A stretch of DNA of 14,415 bases from Betaproteobacteria bacterium RIFCSPLOWO2_02_FULL_62_17. GTDB taxonomy: Bacteria > Pseudomonadota > Gammaproteobacteria > Burkholderiales > SG8-39. Location of the stretch: contig MEQV01000104.1 of NCBI GenBank assembly GCA_001770355.1, positions 467 through 14,881 of the forward strand. Direction: 5' to 3'. Every line of letters begins with the position of its first letter. Position 1 is the stretch's first letter. The position numbers were made by a program, and so were the translations under genes. The notes under the pieces are model-generated. The model did no database searches and was not told the origin of the DNA. It saw only the letters and a program-made list of their open reading frames with translations. Below, piece after piece: positions 14,362 to 14,415 of this stretch.

Positions 14362-14415
14362 TTCTTGGCGAAATCCGGTGGAAATGCTAATGTCCGCAGG
14401 AACATTGGAACCGGG

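Overview
The window is GC-rich DNA from a Gram-negative bacterium, most likely a betaproteobacterium of the Burkholderiales type. The main pointers are two orphan Bug/TctC-type periplasmic binding proteins with the YPVKPV mature N-terminus, a GlcG/HbpS-like gene beside one of them, and a PA2778/PA2779-type pair. No rRNA, tRNA, CRISPR array or insertion sequence was seen. Functions are read from motifs by eye; no database search was possible.

Layout, left to right. (1) 1-574, minus: the start of a PA2778-type lipoprotein/cysteine peptidase, cut by the window edge, behind a complete PA2779-type small membrane protein. (2) 575-903: an intergenic stretch with a possible 58-aa ORF, a terminator-like hairpin and a palindrome. 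(3) 904-3570, minus: a two-gene unit, a Ycf46-like AAA+ ATPase followed by a membrane protein with two ComEA-like helix-hairpin-helix (HhH) repeats. (4) 3571-4717, minus: an accessory-looking patch. It holds a 44-codon ORF that looks like the two ends of a peptide-exporter ABC gene joined after loss of the middle, a hairpin, and a translationally coupled pair (nucleotidyltransferase plus 75-aa acidic protein) that looks AT-richer than its surroundings. (5) 4925-6217, minus: an MFS transporter, divergent from (6) 6332-7306, plus: a Bug-type binding protein. (7) 7330-7740, minus: a GlcG/HbpS-like protein, convergent with the Bug gene and divergent from (8) 7868-9955, plus: a Cdc48/p97-like double AAA+ ATPase whose stop overlaps the start of a second Bug-type protein (to 10935). 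(9) 11101-14297, plus: an ABC ATPase and an 841-aa FtsX/MacB-type permease with overlapping ends.

How the genes may work together: MFS, two Bug proteins and the GlcG-like protein suggest small organic acid sensing or uptake, but no TctA/TctB membrane partner is visible. The ABC pair should form a mechanotransmission or lipoprotein-type transporter. The two AAA+ loci are the most unusual content: a Ycf46-like ATPase tied to a membrane HhH protein, and a bacterial Cdc48-like ATPase whose D2 ring has Gln in place of the Walker B Glu and has lost one of its two arginine-finger positions, while D1 looks intact.
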